Origin: Aotearoamyces nothofagi
Lineage: Eukaryota > Ascomycota > Leotiomycetes > Leotiales > Tympanidaceae
Length of the DNA: 64,000 nucleotides
Direction of reading: 5' to 3'
NCBI GenBank assembly: GCA_015345905.1
Contig: JADDTR010000033.1
Span: 62,001 to 126,000, forward strand
A program made the position numbers and the translations under genes. This document shows, one piece after another, positions 11,541 to 23,135 of this stretch. The stretch's first letter is position 1. Every line of letters begins with the position of its first letter. A model generated the notes under the pieces. The model did not search any database and was not told the DNA's origin. It was given only the letters and a program-made list of their open reading frames with translations.

Positions 11541-12147
11541 CATCTTGGGGTGTTAAGACAGGCCCCATTAGGCTCCAGTGGAGGTCCTTTTATCAAGACT
11601 CCCTATGAGCAAGCAAATGGTATTGCGAGGACCTTGCGGATTTGGGGTTTGGAGTTTGGGCACTACGATAGCAAGCGGCATATCTCTACATACTCTCATC
11701 ATATAAAATTACAAGAACGCTAGTTATGAATAACCTATTACTCTATGTAGTGCTTTTTGGACCTGTGATCCTTCCGCGATGGATTAGTTAGAATGTAGGG
11801 AGCGATTAAGCTGGATTGATGGCTGGTGCATACTTGTGGTTGAACGATGACATGGTATCTTTGATAGTGAGCAGAAATGTGAATGATAGAGTATTATAAG
11901 AGGTTTGATTGGTGCTTTCTCGACTTTATATGCTGCTTATATAAGTATATGATGTATCGAATTCTGCTACTGTGAGTCCAGTCCTAATCTGGTAACTGCA
12001 GATTTCATTCAGCGTCATCAGTTTCCAGTCTTGAAATACTTAACCGTTATCAATTCATTTAGAAGAAATTATATTATCGTTTGTTGCTGAAACCCCGTCT
12101 TTCTATTCCTTACCAAATATTCTTCCACCCAGCCCAATGGCTTTCAC
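11541..12147. other. Intergenic between convergent genes
   Basis: No gene recognised. AT-rich 3' flank of fumarate reductase and of the convergent 2EXR gene. Confidence 0.5.
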
Positions 12148-12768
12148 CTATACCAAGTCCCAATCCCCCTCTATCAAAGCCAGCTCTTCTCCCGTATGCG
12201 CCGAAACTATTCTCGTCCTCGGTACGACCCAATCCTCATACAGCTCCTTCTCCTCGCTAAAAGCCCACACCAACGTCTCTGCAAAATTGCCCGGATTCCA
12301 ACCATGCAAAACACCCTCCTCGCCGACTATATCCAGCCTCCTCAACCTCGTCATTGGTCTGAAAGTCTCCATATGAAAATGCACAAAGGATTTGAAATCA
12401 TAAACCTGCAGAGCCATTGACTCGATGCCCGCCTTCTCGTGCGGCCCGAGATAGCTCAGAACGATATCCGCGACACGGACCGTGTCGCGGTCGAGCGCCA
12501 AATACGTCGCGTTTGGCGAGAAATCGGTCCTGAAATACGCCTCGTAGATGCGGAGGGCCTCGCTCCGGGATTCTTGGCACACGTGCATCAGGGCCGGTAC
12601 GGGGGTGGGAGAGTGGAAGCAGCGAGCGTAGCGCCGCGAGCTGGGCTGGAGCTTGTCGCGCTCGCAGTGGATGTCGACGATGCGGGGGTGCGAGAGGGCG
12701 AGGGACCAGATCTTGAGACGGAGTTCGGTGGGGAGGATGGGGAAGAGGTGGAAGTGAGGCTCGGTCAT
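12148..12768 (-). CDS. 2EXR-domain protein (fungal, unknown function)
   Basis: The ATG at 12768 gives 206 residues starting MTEPHFHLFPILPTELRLKI. The 2EXR domain, common in multigene families of ascomycetes and of unknown biochemical role, covers most of the protein: FxxFPxLPxELRxxIW at residues 5-22, the block ALMHVCQESRSEAL in the middle, and a YLALDRDTV strand. The open frame continues upstream of this ATG on non-ATG codons, with composition unlike the rest. I read that as 5' UTR, because the methionine sits right before the conserved block. Single exon, ending TAG at 12148-12150. An intron further upstream with a different start cannot be excluded. Confidence 0.75.
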   Translation of the reverse strand: MTEPHFHLFPILPTELRLKIWSLALSHPRIVDIHCERDKLQPSSRRYARCFHSPTPVPALMHVCQESRSEALRIYEAYFRTDFSPNATYLALDRDTVRVADIVLSYLGPHEKAGIESMALQVYDFKSFVHFHMETFRPMTRLRRLDIVGEEGVLHGWNPGNFAETLVWAFSEEKELYEDWVVPRTRIVSAHTGEELALIEGDWDLV

Positions 12769-13634
12769 GGTTTCCACGTATGGTTCTTCAATACTGATAG
12801 CGGTAACGACGAGCAGATCTGGAGGGTTTGGATGATGATGAGGATGATGACAAAAATCTAACAGTAATAACTGTTTCTTGGAGATGGGGATGTGCCTGCC
12901 TGCTCTCTTATATGTCCTGGTTGTATTAAGGTTGCGATGCGGCCGCGGGTGAGGGTTCTGGGGTCTTTGTTGTTCTCGCTTTACGTGTGATGGCGTATTC
13001 GTGCCATGACTTGAATAAAGGCGAAATGGGAGGCACATACCAACAGGTACAGAAATAAGGTGGTAGAGAGCGGGATCAAGTTGGTATAGGAGAAGACAAC
13101 TCTGAGGAAATGGGTCTTTACATACCCGAGTATAGGTCATTGCTTACATTTTATATACAAAGAACAGAGGAATTAATAGATAAAACTAGCAATGGAACAA
13201 AATAATAACTTAATCTATTTTGATCGCCGCATAATTGCTAAATTCGAATTAAAAGTAATTCTGAATGGAAAGTAATATGGCAAACGAGGCCGTATTGACT
13301 TGCCGAATAACTCGAATTTGAAGAAATGAGCAACCCCGCGAGGATGACAGACTAGATACTGGCCTATGTCCAAAAGTATAAAGAAGTCCAGAATAAACTC
13401 CCCCGTCGAGAATTGTCACTGACATAAAGTCATGTGGCGTCGTTCACCCTTAAGCCTAAAAAGCCCCTATCGCCACTAGCGCGGGTCAGAAGCGAGACAG
13501 CTCATAATTTCATGTTGACAGCGCCCAAACAAACCCCGCCATAGACCTTTCCAATCGCTTTCTTACCACCACCACCACACGATAAATCATAGACGTCAGA
13601 ACAAACTTTAGGGAATAAGCAAAACACATCCAAG
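12769..13634. other. Divergent promoter region, 2EXR gene / RanBP1
   Basis: No gene recognised. GATGATGAGGATGATGAC repeats lie near 12830-12850. A pyrimidine/CCACCACCACC stretch at 13565-13580 precedes the RanBP1 start. Confidence 0.45.
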
Positions 13635-14682
13635 ATGTCGGACACTACCAACGGACCCAAGCTCGTTCCTGAGGCCGAGCAGACCGCTAGCTCTGGGCCT
13701 CAACTGGTTGAAGCCGAGTCGGCGCTGGCAACGAACCCTGAGCAGGGCGAAACCTCAGAAACCGCTGCAAAGGAGGAGAAGACTGAAACCCCGGCTGCTC
13801 CTGTATGTTTAGCTTTTCCTACGACACCAAGCATTGTGGACTTCACTAATGGTTTTAGACTGTGGTTGAACAGGCTAGTGATGCAGCAGCGGCAGCAGCG
13901 ACCACCGTGGCCGCTGCCGCTTCGAACGTGCAAGATAGTGTCTTTTCCATGTTTGGTGGAGGAGCCAAGAAAGAGAAGAAGGAGGATGAGGATCGTGGAG
14001 ACACATCTGGCTCCGCTAAGGCCCAAAAGGCTGCAGCTGCAGAGGAGAACCCTGAGGTATAATCCTAATATGCGCACTCTCATAATCACTTGCTCACGCT
14101 ATTTTGTACAGGACGAGGCCCCTGAGTCTGAGGATGTCCACTTCGAGCCAGTTATCCGCCTTACCGAGAAAGTTGAAACCAAGACCAATGAAGAGTCCGA
14201 AGAGCAAACCTTCAAAATGCGTGCAAAGCTTTTCAAGTTTATCCGCGACTCTAACGAGTGGAGAGAGAGGGGTACTGGCGACGTTAGACTACTCAAGCAC
14301 AAGGAAAATGGCAAGACAAGATTGGTTATGCGAAGAGACAAGACCCTCAAGGTCTGCGCGAATCACTATGGTAAGGGCTACACATCTAAGGAAATAACAC
14401 AAGCTAACATATGAATAGTCGTTCCCGACATGAAGCTTTCTCCAAATGTTGGCAGTGACAGAAGTTGGGTGTGGAACGCTGCTGCTGATGTCAGCGAAGG
14501 CGAGCCAGAGGCCCAGACTCTTGCTATTCGTTTCGCAAACTCCGAGAGTAAGATTTTCCATTCTGCTTCACGATATCCATGCTAACAACTATTTAGACGC
14601 AAACTTGTTCAAGGAGGCATTCATCAAGGCTCAACAGGACAACGAGGCTTTCTTCAAGCCTGCTGCTGCTGCTTCATCTTGA
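13635..14682 (+). CDS. YRB1: Ran-specific GTPase-activating protein RanBP1 (Yrb1)
   Basis: Cytoplasmic co-activator of RanGAP that releases Ran-GTP from exported cargo complexes. Model join(13635..13802, 13859..14056, 14112..14370, 14419..14547, 14597..14682) gives 279 residues, and all five exons close in frame. The first 120 residues are acidic, Ala/Glu-rich and poorly conserved. The Ran-binding domain begins with [17 protein letters not shown] and contains [51 protein letters not shown] and ALS-type WVWNAAAD, all standard RanBD1 positions. It ends [13 protein letters not shown] after FKEAFIKAQ. Introns are 48-56 nt. The N-terminal extension is longer than in yeast Yrb1 and resembles other Pezizomycotina. 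Confidence 0.93.
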
Positions 14683-15376
14683 TCTTGCCAACTTTTGCGA
14701 GCTCACAAATGCATTCGAAATTTACAACAGCACTGTCACATCCCAATCACGAATTCATGAAAAAACTTTGCATGAACCCCTATTCCCCGTCACAACACAC
14801 TGCGTGCGTATACTTGGCGACTTCATATTCTCTGTACTACAGTCCAAGTATCGGACTTTAGGTTAGCTCTTGATTTTGAGGGGTATGCTGATGGAGAGAA
14901 TGACGGAAATTGGGGGGTGGAGACCTCATTAATGCTTGATAAATCAAGTTGACACAGCCTAGACAATGTAGTTAGACTAAACTTTTCCCAAGATCCATTT
15001 ATCTGGGTACAATGTGAGGTCTTCATGACTATTAAGATGCGACGTCGAATCAGCGAGGCAATAGATGGTAGAGTGAATCACACGCTCAGGTAAATATATT
15101 GTGCAGCAACCTGGTGCTGTTGAATTCAACCTTCATCACCTTTGTGCTCTCTCAACTACTCCAAGAACATTTTGAACTTTTCGCCCATCACTCTGATTCG
15201 ATACAAAATTCTACTTTCTCATAATCTAATCACGTGACGTGTCGCTGCCACTTTCGCGCACGCGGGGTTTAGCGCGTCTACAACTCGCGACTGCGCAACA
15301 CCTCAAAGCCCAGCCACAACCTCTTCGATCTCCTCAACTTACCCTTCTACACAAATTTGATCTCAAAGCTATCATC
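14683..15376. other. Intergenic
   Basis: 3' flank of RanBP1 and promoter of TAF14. No gene recognised. Confidence 0.5.
15231..15236. promoter_or_regulatory. CACGTG E-box upstream of TAF14
   Basis: A palindromic CACGTG, extended to TCACGTGACGTG, lies 141 bp upstream of the TAF14 ATG. CACGTG is bound by bHLH factors (Cbf1/Pho4 type) in fungi. Use here is inference from position only. Confidence 0.35.
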
Positions 15377-16308
15377 ATGGTGGCTGATGTAAGTTATTTT
15401 GCAAAAGTTCACTTCCAATACCTAACTGCACCGACTAACTATTCCTAGGTTAAGAGAACCATAAAGTTGGTTACTGAACAGTCCACTATTCCGTGAGTTG
15501 CGAGGCGCATTGATATCCACACATGCTGTCGATGTCGCTGACTTTACCTTCATAGTGACCGAACACCGGAGGTTGAGGGATATCCTATGAAGCTATGGAA
15601 CATTGAAATCTTCCTCCTTGACGAAGCTGGAAATCAAACCGAAGCTTCGATCTTCACAAAAGCTGTTTACAATCTTCATCCTTCTTTCGCCAACCCTATT
15701 CAGAGTACGTAGTGAAACCCGAAAGCTTTCTCGTCAGTCAATGGCTAACGATCTGTCTTCTCTTTAGCATTTGATAAGCCCCCCTTCCGTTGCGAAAATG
15801 AAGGATGGGGAGAATTTGACATGACTATCGATCTCTACGCAACTGAGAAGGGAGGAAAGCATAGCATAGCTCATGACCTCAACTTTGCAAAGCCTCGCTA
15901 CGAATCCAAGCACGTTGTCACCTTCCGCAATCCAAGTTCAGCTTTGCTCGATATACTTCGCAAGACAGGACCGGTGCCAGGAGACGATATCAATGGCTCA
16001 CGCAAGAAGGGTGCAGATGGTGAAAAGAAGCGGAGAAAGCCTGCACAGGTTGATATGGACAAGTTGGCAGATGGACTTGTCAAGTTGCAAGAGGACGATT
16101 TGCTCCAGGTCGTCCAGATGATCCATGACAATAAATCAGATGAGACCTACACCAAGAATGATGTTGAGCGTAAGTATTCCATGTTCAATTGTAATTGAGG
16201 AATGGCCACTAATATGCTTTTGCAGAGGGAGAGTTTCACGTTGATCTTTACACCCTTCCCGACCCTCTTGTCCGTATGCTCTGGGACTTTGTTCAATCGA
16301 AAGTCTGA
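15377..16308 (+). CDS. TAF14: YEATS-domain protein TAF14 (TFIID/chromatin subunit)
   Basis: Model join(15377..15388, 15449..15492, 15556..15704, 15768..16169, 16226..16308), 229 residues, frame-closed throughout. The first exon is only four codons (MVAD). The YEATS domain spans about residues 1-125: IKLVTEQ, EGYPMKLWNIEIFLLDE, FTKAVYNLHPSFANPIQTF, PFRCENEGWGEFDMTIDLY and HDLNF, which pairs closely with yeast Taf14. In that family the fold reads acylated histone lysines, with an aromatic cage including the W of GWGEF. A basic KKGADGEKKRRK linker precedes the C-terminal extra-terminal-like helical domain (QVVQMIHDNKSDETY, then EGEFHVDLYTLPDPLVRMLW). Taf14 is shared by TFIID, TFIIF, SWI/SNF, INO80 and NuA3 in yeast. 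The same sharing here is inference. Confidence 0.93.
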
Positions 16309-16745
16309 AAACGTATTACTTGGATATCAAAAATGAGCTAAACTGCTACTGTCATAAGGACGTCTGCAATAGCTTAGTCCTTTTACCACGATGCTTCACG
16401 GGCGTTCATACGGGGATGGGCTCAGGGCTGCGTTGGTGTCGCAATGATCTTAATATCATCTGGTTGCTTTCGGTGGCATATACCCTCAGCTACATCACCA
16501 TTGATCGGTCTTCCATAGTTACCCCAGATGTATCTATAGTTGGTTCATCTGATACATCATGCTCCTCTGAGCGGGCATGAAAATAAACCGCTAACTATCA
16601 ACCCGTTACTGAGAGCGTTGTGATTTCATCTAATATCCGATAGCTATGTGACTGACCCTGACTCCAAATTATATGCAATGGGTATCTGTTTTCGAAACCG
16701 TACGCCATTAAATGCCATCAATCTTCCACTCAAACTTGATGATCC
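16309..16745. other. Intergenic between convergent genes
   Basis: Nothing recognised. Short 3' flanks of TAF14 and the DUF4604 gene. Confidence 0.5.
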
Positions 16746-17279
16746 TCAAATGCCTTCATCATCATTGAAGCTCAGCTTGATCTTCTTTGCTTTCTTCTTG
16801 GCTTTTGGGACATACGTCTTATTCGTTTCCGGAGCACTTGGCTCTTTCATGTCTTTATTTGCCACCTCATCATCTTCGCTACCGCCGCCCACGACCTTTC
16901 CAGCCTTCCTTTTCTTGCCTCCACCAATCCCAGCTACATTCTCCTTTTCAACTATCTTTGGCTTCTCTCCACCTCCACCTGCACCTTCGCCCACATTAAC
17001 AGATTCCTCAGCACCTGCGCTTGCGCCAGCTTTCTCCCCGTCATTGGCAACTAGAGCCGTATATTCTTCCTTCGACAGCGTATGATTGGTCTCCTCGTCC
17101 ACATAGGTCGGCTCATCGTCAGCATCTGCATCTGCATCGCGAGCGCGTCGCGGCCGGGCAATAGCTCGTTCGTGACGTCCATCACCTGGGCCAGCGTACT
17201 CGCCCTTGAGACGTTGGAGGAATGGCGGGAGGGAGGTGTCGTAGGAGAGATTTTTGGGTGTTATCTTCGCGTTCGACAT
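16746..17279 (-). CDS. DUF4604-domain protein
   Basis: The ATG at 17279 gives 177 residues in one exon. The N-terminus matches DUF4604: NLSYDTSLPPFLQRLKGEY, then HERAIARPRRARD, DEPTYVDEETNHTLSKEEY and ALV. The middle is Gly/Ala/Glu-rich and disordered, and the C-terminus is a lysine-rich nuclear-localisation-like block (KAKKKAKKIKLSF) followed by acidic NDDEG. DUF4604 proteins are small conserved eukaryotic proteins (related to human KIAA1143) with no established activity. A nuclear site is inferred from the basic tail. Confidence 0.88.
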   Translation of the reverse strand: MSNAKITPKNLSYDTSLPPFLQRLKGEYAGPGDGRHERAIARPRRARDADADADDEPTYVDEETNHTLSKEEYTALVANDGEKAGASAGAEESVNVGEGAGGGGEKPKIVEKENVAGIGGGKKRKAGKVVGGGSEDDEVANKDMKEPSAPETNKTYVPKAKKKAKKIKLSFNDDEGI

Positions 17280-18332
17280 TGTGTTTCGTATGGGGCTGAC
17301 TCTAGTCCCATTTGGCCGAAGCTATCGATTCATTCGCTGCAGTGAGGATGCAGAAGTCTATGGGTATATCAAAACGGCTTTGTATGGGCCGTATGGCAGT
17401 AGTAGATTTCTATCTAGAGCCGCAGGCGAAGCGCTAATCATATCGCGAAGTTTAACATATTCCCATCGCAAAATCCCCACAACATTTAATTCCCTTTAAG
17501 AGAGATTCGGTGGTGTTCTTAAGAATTCATCGAGGCTAATATTACTCGTGCAAGTTAGAAAGATAGAGCGCTAATACTGCTCATGCAAGTTGAAAAGATA
17601 GAGCAGGAGAAAGCCAGGCGTCCCAATTCTTGAAACATAAATAGCTGTAGAATTCGTAATGGGAAGTTTAGCCGGAGGATGACGAACCCTTTCCAAACGG
17701 TGGAAGTGCAGTTGCGTGTACTCGCAATGATGCTATCCCTTAGCAGTATATCTCACACGTGATGTATACAGTGCAGCATCCATACCGGCCAGTCGAAAGA
17801 CACAATCTCGTCTTATTTCGGGTTTGGAATTAACACGGAGCACAGTGCTGTTGTGTCCAATCCCGTTTACGCCAAAAAAACATCCATGTTCCTGCCGCCA
17901 TCCGTAGCGAGGTTCTGTAATCTACGACTTCCAGCTCCCTAAAATCTGTCGCCTCAATCTTAACCCGTCCAAACACCCTCAGCGAAACTCTCGCAACAAC
18001 TCATCGACGCTGCGACAAGCCTCATGTCATAAGTCGCACCTCTGCCGCCTCTTTCATTGCCTGCAATCGGAGCAGAAGCAGCCTCTTTTGTCGCCAGCAC
18101 GGCCTTGTCAAATCCCAACCCCCCCGGAGGGCGTATCCTCTACACTCGTTTGACTGTCAATTACTCTCATCTTGATCGTCGGTGTCGCCGTGGACCATAT
18201 TTCGATTCAATACCCCGTTTTCACAATAGGCGTCTGTAATATAGCGACATCCGAGATATACCGGTCGACGTACGCGTACGAGGAAGGGTCTTCGCTTTCA
18301 CATTCTAGTGGGCATACACGACGCTCGCAGCT
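17280..18332. other. Intergenic
   Basis: No gene recognised. Contains the 35-bp tandem duplication listed separately and an A7 run near 17874. Confidence 0.45.
17535..17604. repeat. 35-bp tandem duplication, transition-diverged
   Basis: Two 35-bp units (17535-17569 and 17570-17604), both starting GCTAATA and ending GATAGAGC. The differences I can count are all transitions (A/G or C/T). Confidence 0.9.
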
Positions 18333-20046
18333 ATGGATGTCGTACGCAGAGCTCTGAAGCGGTTACCTTCAACACCTAATATACCTACAGTTGAGGAAGT
18401 ACGGACAAGGGCAAAGAACTCATCTAGATTGGCGTTTTTCAGGCGGCCGTTGCGATTAAAGGGCAATTCGAGCATTTCCATTCCATTAGGCGTTGTTCTT
18501 CTTTTCCCATGTATAGTTCTCATTCTGATTCTGGTACTGTTTGTTCGGCATCCTTCATCACCGGGTCGGGGAATATTAATGCCCGCCGGTGCACCACCAA
18601 CGATAAGGTACGTCGATCTCAAAGGTATAGGGGCAAGTGACATTCACTAATGATCCGCACAGAAAAATCAGCGAAGACCACGATAGAGTCTTTGTGACAG
18701 GATGCCGGGACCCTGATACGTCGCAGCCACGCGCCAACGCTGCATTTGTAGTACTGGCGAGGAATAAGGAGTTGGAAGGTGTGATCCAATCTATCAAGTC
18801 TATCGAAAGACATTTCAACCGATGGTATCACTATCCATACGTCTTTCTAAACGATGGCGAATTCAACTCTACCTTCAAGGAGACCATCACGAATTATACA
18901 AGCTCCCCAGTTGAGTTTGGACAAATCGACCCAGGGATGTGGGGATTCCCAGAGTGGATCGACCCCAGAGTCGCCAAGGAGGGTATTGCCAAGCAGGGAG
19001 ACGCCGCAATTATGTATGGTGGAATGGAAAGTTATCACGCCATGTGTAGATTCTACTCGGGGTATGCCTCACTTCTGAATAACGCCGTGCATTGCTAACG
19101 GATTTAGCTTCTTCTACAAACATGAATTGTTGGCGAAATATGAATGGTACTGGCGTTTAGAGCCAGAGATTAAGTATTTCTGTGATATTACCTAGTACGT
19201 ATCACGTTTAAAGTGTGGTAGTAACTATGCTGATGTATCCCAGCGATCCTTTCCTGAAGATGATCGAAGCGAACAAGACATACGGTTTCACCATTGCTGT
19301 AAAGGAACTCAAGGAGACAGTACCGAACATTTTCCGATATGCCTCTGCATACAAACGGGTCAACAACCTTACATCCCAAGGTCTGTGGGAAATGTTTGTT
19401 GAGCCAGAGCCAGAGCCAGAGGAGGCAGATGAGCCCGAGGAAGATCGGTCAAGTCTCCCGGAAGAGATCCTACGAGGCGATCCCTCTCGAACATCGATTC
19501 CGGATATTGATCCAGAGGCAATGGAGGGTGAGAAGTATAACATGTGCCATTTTTGGTCAAATTTTGAAATTGCTCGTTTGAGTTGGTTCAGAAGCAAGGA
19601 ATATGAGGATTTTTTCCAAACGATGGACCGCAGTGGCGGATTTTGGATGGAAAGAGTACGTTGATCTCTGGTATATTGTCTGGATGTTATGCTAACAATT
19701 GTAGTGGGGTGATGCTCCTATCCACTCCTTGGCAGCTGGTGCTCTTCTTGCGCCTCGCGATATTCACTACTTCCGCGATTTCGGATACCGACACACCACA
19801 ATTCAGCATTGTCCTGCAAACGCGCCAACTAGACAACTTCCCAGAATACCCTATTTGGAAGCGACGACAAAAGACGAACGGAAAAGAAAGGAAGAAGACG
19901 ATTACTGGGAGTCATGGGATGAGGAGAAAGAGAATGGTGTCGGATGTCGATGCCGTTGTGATACAGATATCGTTGATGTTGAAAGGAAGGAAGGTAGTTG
20001 TCTGGCTGAATGGGTTGATGTTGCTGGTGGATGGGCAAGCCCCTGA
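18333..20046 (+). CDS. GT15 alpha-1,2-mannosyltransferase (KRE2/KTR family)
   Basis: A Golgi type II membrane enzyme that adds alpha-1,2-mannose from GDP-mannose to O- and N-glycans. Model join(18333..18607, 18663..19061, 19108..19194, 19244..19655, 19705..20046), 504 residues, all junctions in frame. A short cytoplasmic tail with basic residues precedes a TM anchor near residues 50-70 (PLGVVLLFPCIVLILILVLF). The catalytic domain has ANAAFVVLARNKEL, RHFNRWYHYPYVFLNDGEF, CRFYSGFFYKHELL, YEWYWRLEPEIKYFCDITYD, YGFTIAVKELKET, CHFWSNFEIA and GGFWMERWGDAPIHSLAAGA, the standard GT15 blocks. Two oddities: an acidic insert (EPEPEPEEADEPEED and onward) before CHFWSNFE, and a charged Cys-containing C-terminal tail after the usual end. 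Which KTR paralogue this is cannot be decided here. Confidence 0.93.
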
Positions 20047-20679
20047 TTTTATCACCGCCATGGTAATATGTTGTTAGGAAGGGCTTGCTGTGATTCTGGA
20101 GGCACGATCGATCAGTGGCTCCATAGAGCCGGGAGCTTTTCGCATACAAGAATTGTTTTTTAGCATGCATGTCATGGTTGGCTTCGAAGAGAAGATTCAA
20201 CCTAATCACAATTACTGTTGTATCCATTTAGAAGTTTACATGATGCGGGCGTTTTGGAAGGAGACTCCATGGAGACTTCTTCAGCGGCAGTTAAAGTAAC
20301 TCTAGGTTATATTGTCGAATCGTCCGATTTGATCCATATTTCCTGAAGGGGTGTATTCTACGTGATGTGATATGTATGCTTGGTGACCTGGGGTGAAGTG
20401 AAGGGAAGTGAAGTGAAAGACAGGACGGCGGGTTTGGAATAGTGTGGAGTAGAAATAGCCAGGATTGATGTTTTTGGTTGCAAGGATATGCGTTGTATAG
20501 ATAGACTTTCTGGTTTATTTGGTCGTAGATATAAGAATTGATTAGCCGGTTGGTTGAGTGATTGTCTAATAGTGTCGCTGGAGAAGGGGGATCTCGATCC
20601 CGAGAGCATTGGTTGGCGTTTACCTACCCCGCGACCCCCTGAATACTGGAGGGTGGAAGGTGTATTGTCGGCCTGAGGT
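20047..20679. other. Intergenic
   Basis: 3' flank of the mannosyltransferase, with a GAAGTGAAGG/GAAGTGAAGTG repeat near 20393-20420. No gene recognised. Confidence 0.5.
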
Positions 20680-21720
20680 ATGATGTACGGTATGGTATGG
20701 TACGGCATATACAGAAGACTTCGGATCGATGCCATCTGCACACACCAGCAGGACATGGACGACCGCAGTCACCAAGTCCAGCGCGTGGCTGATATCTATG
20801 CAAGGGCAGAACAGGTTGTCGTCTGGGCCGGGCCCGGCGGAAGACAACAGCATACTCGCCGTGGAGACCCTTGAAATCTTGGGTACTTGGATAGTCATAG
20901 GGACCCATGTGGCAGCAATCGAGGCCGTCGATGAGATTCATCTCTACAGAGGCACAAAGCAAGAAATGGCAGGCGATATTCAAACACTTGTGGTGACTAT
21001 TCTTCCAGATAGTGACATTGAGAACAGCAGCAAGCTTGAGGCATACTGTGCCACTCCCTGCTGCGGTACTCTCGGATACGTTTTTGCCTCGGGATTCACT
21101 ATTTCCAGACCGGCAGCAGAGCAGAACCGCTCTCCTGGCTCTACTCCAAAACCAACCCCAGCCATCACAAGTTTTAGAAAGGGATGCACCGCTATATGTT
21201 GGTCGGGTCTATGGGTCGCTTCGAGGCCGCTCATTGACGCACACTAAAGAGAGCGGGATCGGACTGGTGCGTACAGCAGCAGAAGAGGGCGATCAAGTGC
21301 ATGTCCTTCTCGGCTCTAATGTCCCCTTGATCCCGCGGCCGAACGGTGCTGGCCAGCATCAGGCGGTAGATGGATCATATATATAGGGCATAATAGAAGG
21401 TCAAGCATTACTAGGACCGCCACCGTGTAATATTCAGCAAATTCCCCGTCTTGATCGCAACACACAGTACTGGCTGGCGTGTCTTTCTCGACCGTGAGAC
21501 TGGAGAATGCCAGCTTGAAGACTCCGAGACTTGGGCCGCTTCCAGAAGGGCGGTCGACGGTCAGCCATAATGAAGGTCGTTTATACAAATGCTTTCAAAA
21601 TGATATTACTGGAGAGAAGGCATTGCGGGACCCTGGAATGGAGCCTGAAGCTTTATGGGGAAGGGGAGTTGACTTGGAGGTCCTTGATCTTATATGGGGC
21701 AGGCAATTGTAGCTGCTAGG
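20680..21720 (+). pseudogene. Decayed HET-domain (heterokaryon incompatibility) gene
   Basis: Separate reading frames on the plus strand carry pieces typical of fungal HET proteins, in the expected order. First is the RIDAICTHQQDMDDRS ... QRVADIYARAEQVVVWAG block of the HET domain. Further downstream is the C-terminal block GIGLVRTAAEEGDQVHVLLG ... VPLIPRPNG that follows HET domains in many ascomycete members. The pieces lie in different frames and the N-terminal start of the domain is not visible, so I read this as an old, broken copy with several disruptions. Base composition is not strikingly AT-rich, so it does not look like a strongly RIP-mutated copy. HET genes form large, fast-turnover families, so such remnants are common. 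Confidence 0.7.
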
Positions 21721-23135
21721 CGTAGAATCAGCACCGTCTCTTCTGTTTCGGTAGGCTGAACATGATAGAGCCTTGACCTAGATCAAATATAGAAGTATAC
21801 CCAGAAGCGCCCAGACACGGTTGATGTTTATGAATGATAAAACATACATCTCTTTCTACGTGGTATCTAAATTCTGGAACAACTTGTCAGTTATAAGCAG
21901 CACTTTCAGCCTCAGTCGGTCATCCTATCCAACTCACGGCCACGTCTCACATCAAGACCACAACCCCACCGTCCCAGCTAACCCATAAAACGAAACGTAC
22001 GCCCCTAGACCACCTATCCATCCACGGAGATGCCACACCTCACAGCTTCGAATCTATCCATCTCGTACGCCCGCCACGCATCATTCCGCTCCCTCAAAGT
22101 AGCCGGGAAGCCCCGAGGTCTATACTGAGGATTTATAGAAGCGTTATTACAGATTTGGATATTTCCCAGAGCGAAAAAATTATGGAAGTCCTGTGCTGTA
22201 CGATCATGGCTGCTCATGAACTGTGTTCAATATATGTTCAATCTAGCAGTACAGTACATGCGATCTATGCTATGTCTCCTCACAGAAATGTAAAACGTAC
22301 AAGGCGTTCGGGAAGCCTTTATCCGATGCCACGTCACCCGCTCCCGCGCCGCGGACGCCAGCATCCCCAACTCGCGTCTCTGGGGATAGTACTGCAAGAT
22401 ACGATACGATGCAAGATGCCCGGGTCGTCCCTTTATGCCCCTCCCAGCCGAGCTCCGCTCCACTCGCCTAGTCGAGGCCGGCCCGCGCCCGCCCGCCCCG
22501 TTGTCCCAGATTAGCGAGCGAGAGCGCGCGCGCAGACAGGGATGCTCGGTCTCGCTCGTCGGACCGCTGCACGCGCCCCTTTTCCCAACGACGAGGAGCG
22601 TCACTTGCACCCATCCGCACACTACACTCCGTACTCGACCGCGTGCGGCCGGCAGAGAGGGCGGTTCACACGTCTTGCGCGTGAGGAGGGAGACGAATAG
22701 AAAGAGACTGAAAATCAAAGGCCGAGATACCATGGGAGATATAGAGCTTTTCTTTTATCATCATATTCCATATCGATCACAAGACATGTTTTAATCACAT
22801 ATTTCTCTCCCGTCACATCAAGCAAAATTCAGGCTTCAGGACCAGATATCATTATACGTATACATAATTACATATTAATTCGTCGTAGCACCTCTCATCT
22901 CATTTGACCTATGAGACTACGGCGGCCATCGCTATGCAATGCTCATCCACGCAGAGCCATCGCTCGCTCGCTCATCCAGCAACATATTCATACACCCCCT
23001 AACCAGCCTCATATCCAGAGACATTCCCAAGGGGAACCAGCCGCTGATCCAACAAGATTTCAACGCCGCCAACGCTCCCAACGCTCGCTAGAAGAAAAAG
23101 AAAAAGTATGCATCCTACAAACCCTTCAGGTCCCA
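21721..23135. other. Intergenic
   Basis: No gene recognised. A GC-rich island around 22330-22680 gives long open frames on both strands, with the composition of non-coding GC-rich DNA. Confidence 0.5.

Noticed and set aside
22227-22733. 168-codon minus-strand frame
   Set aside because: Lies in a GC-rich island with no domain, biased composition and competing frames on both strands.
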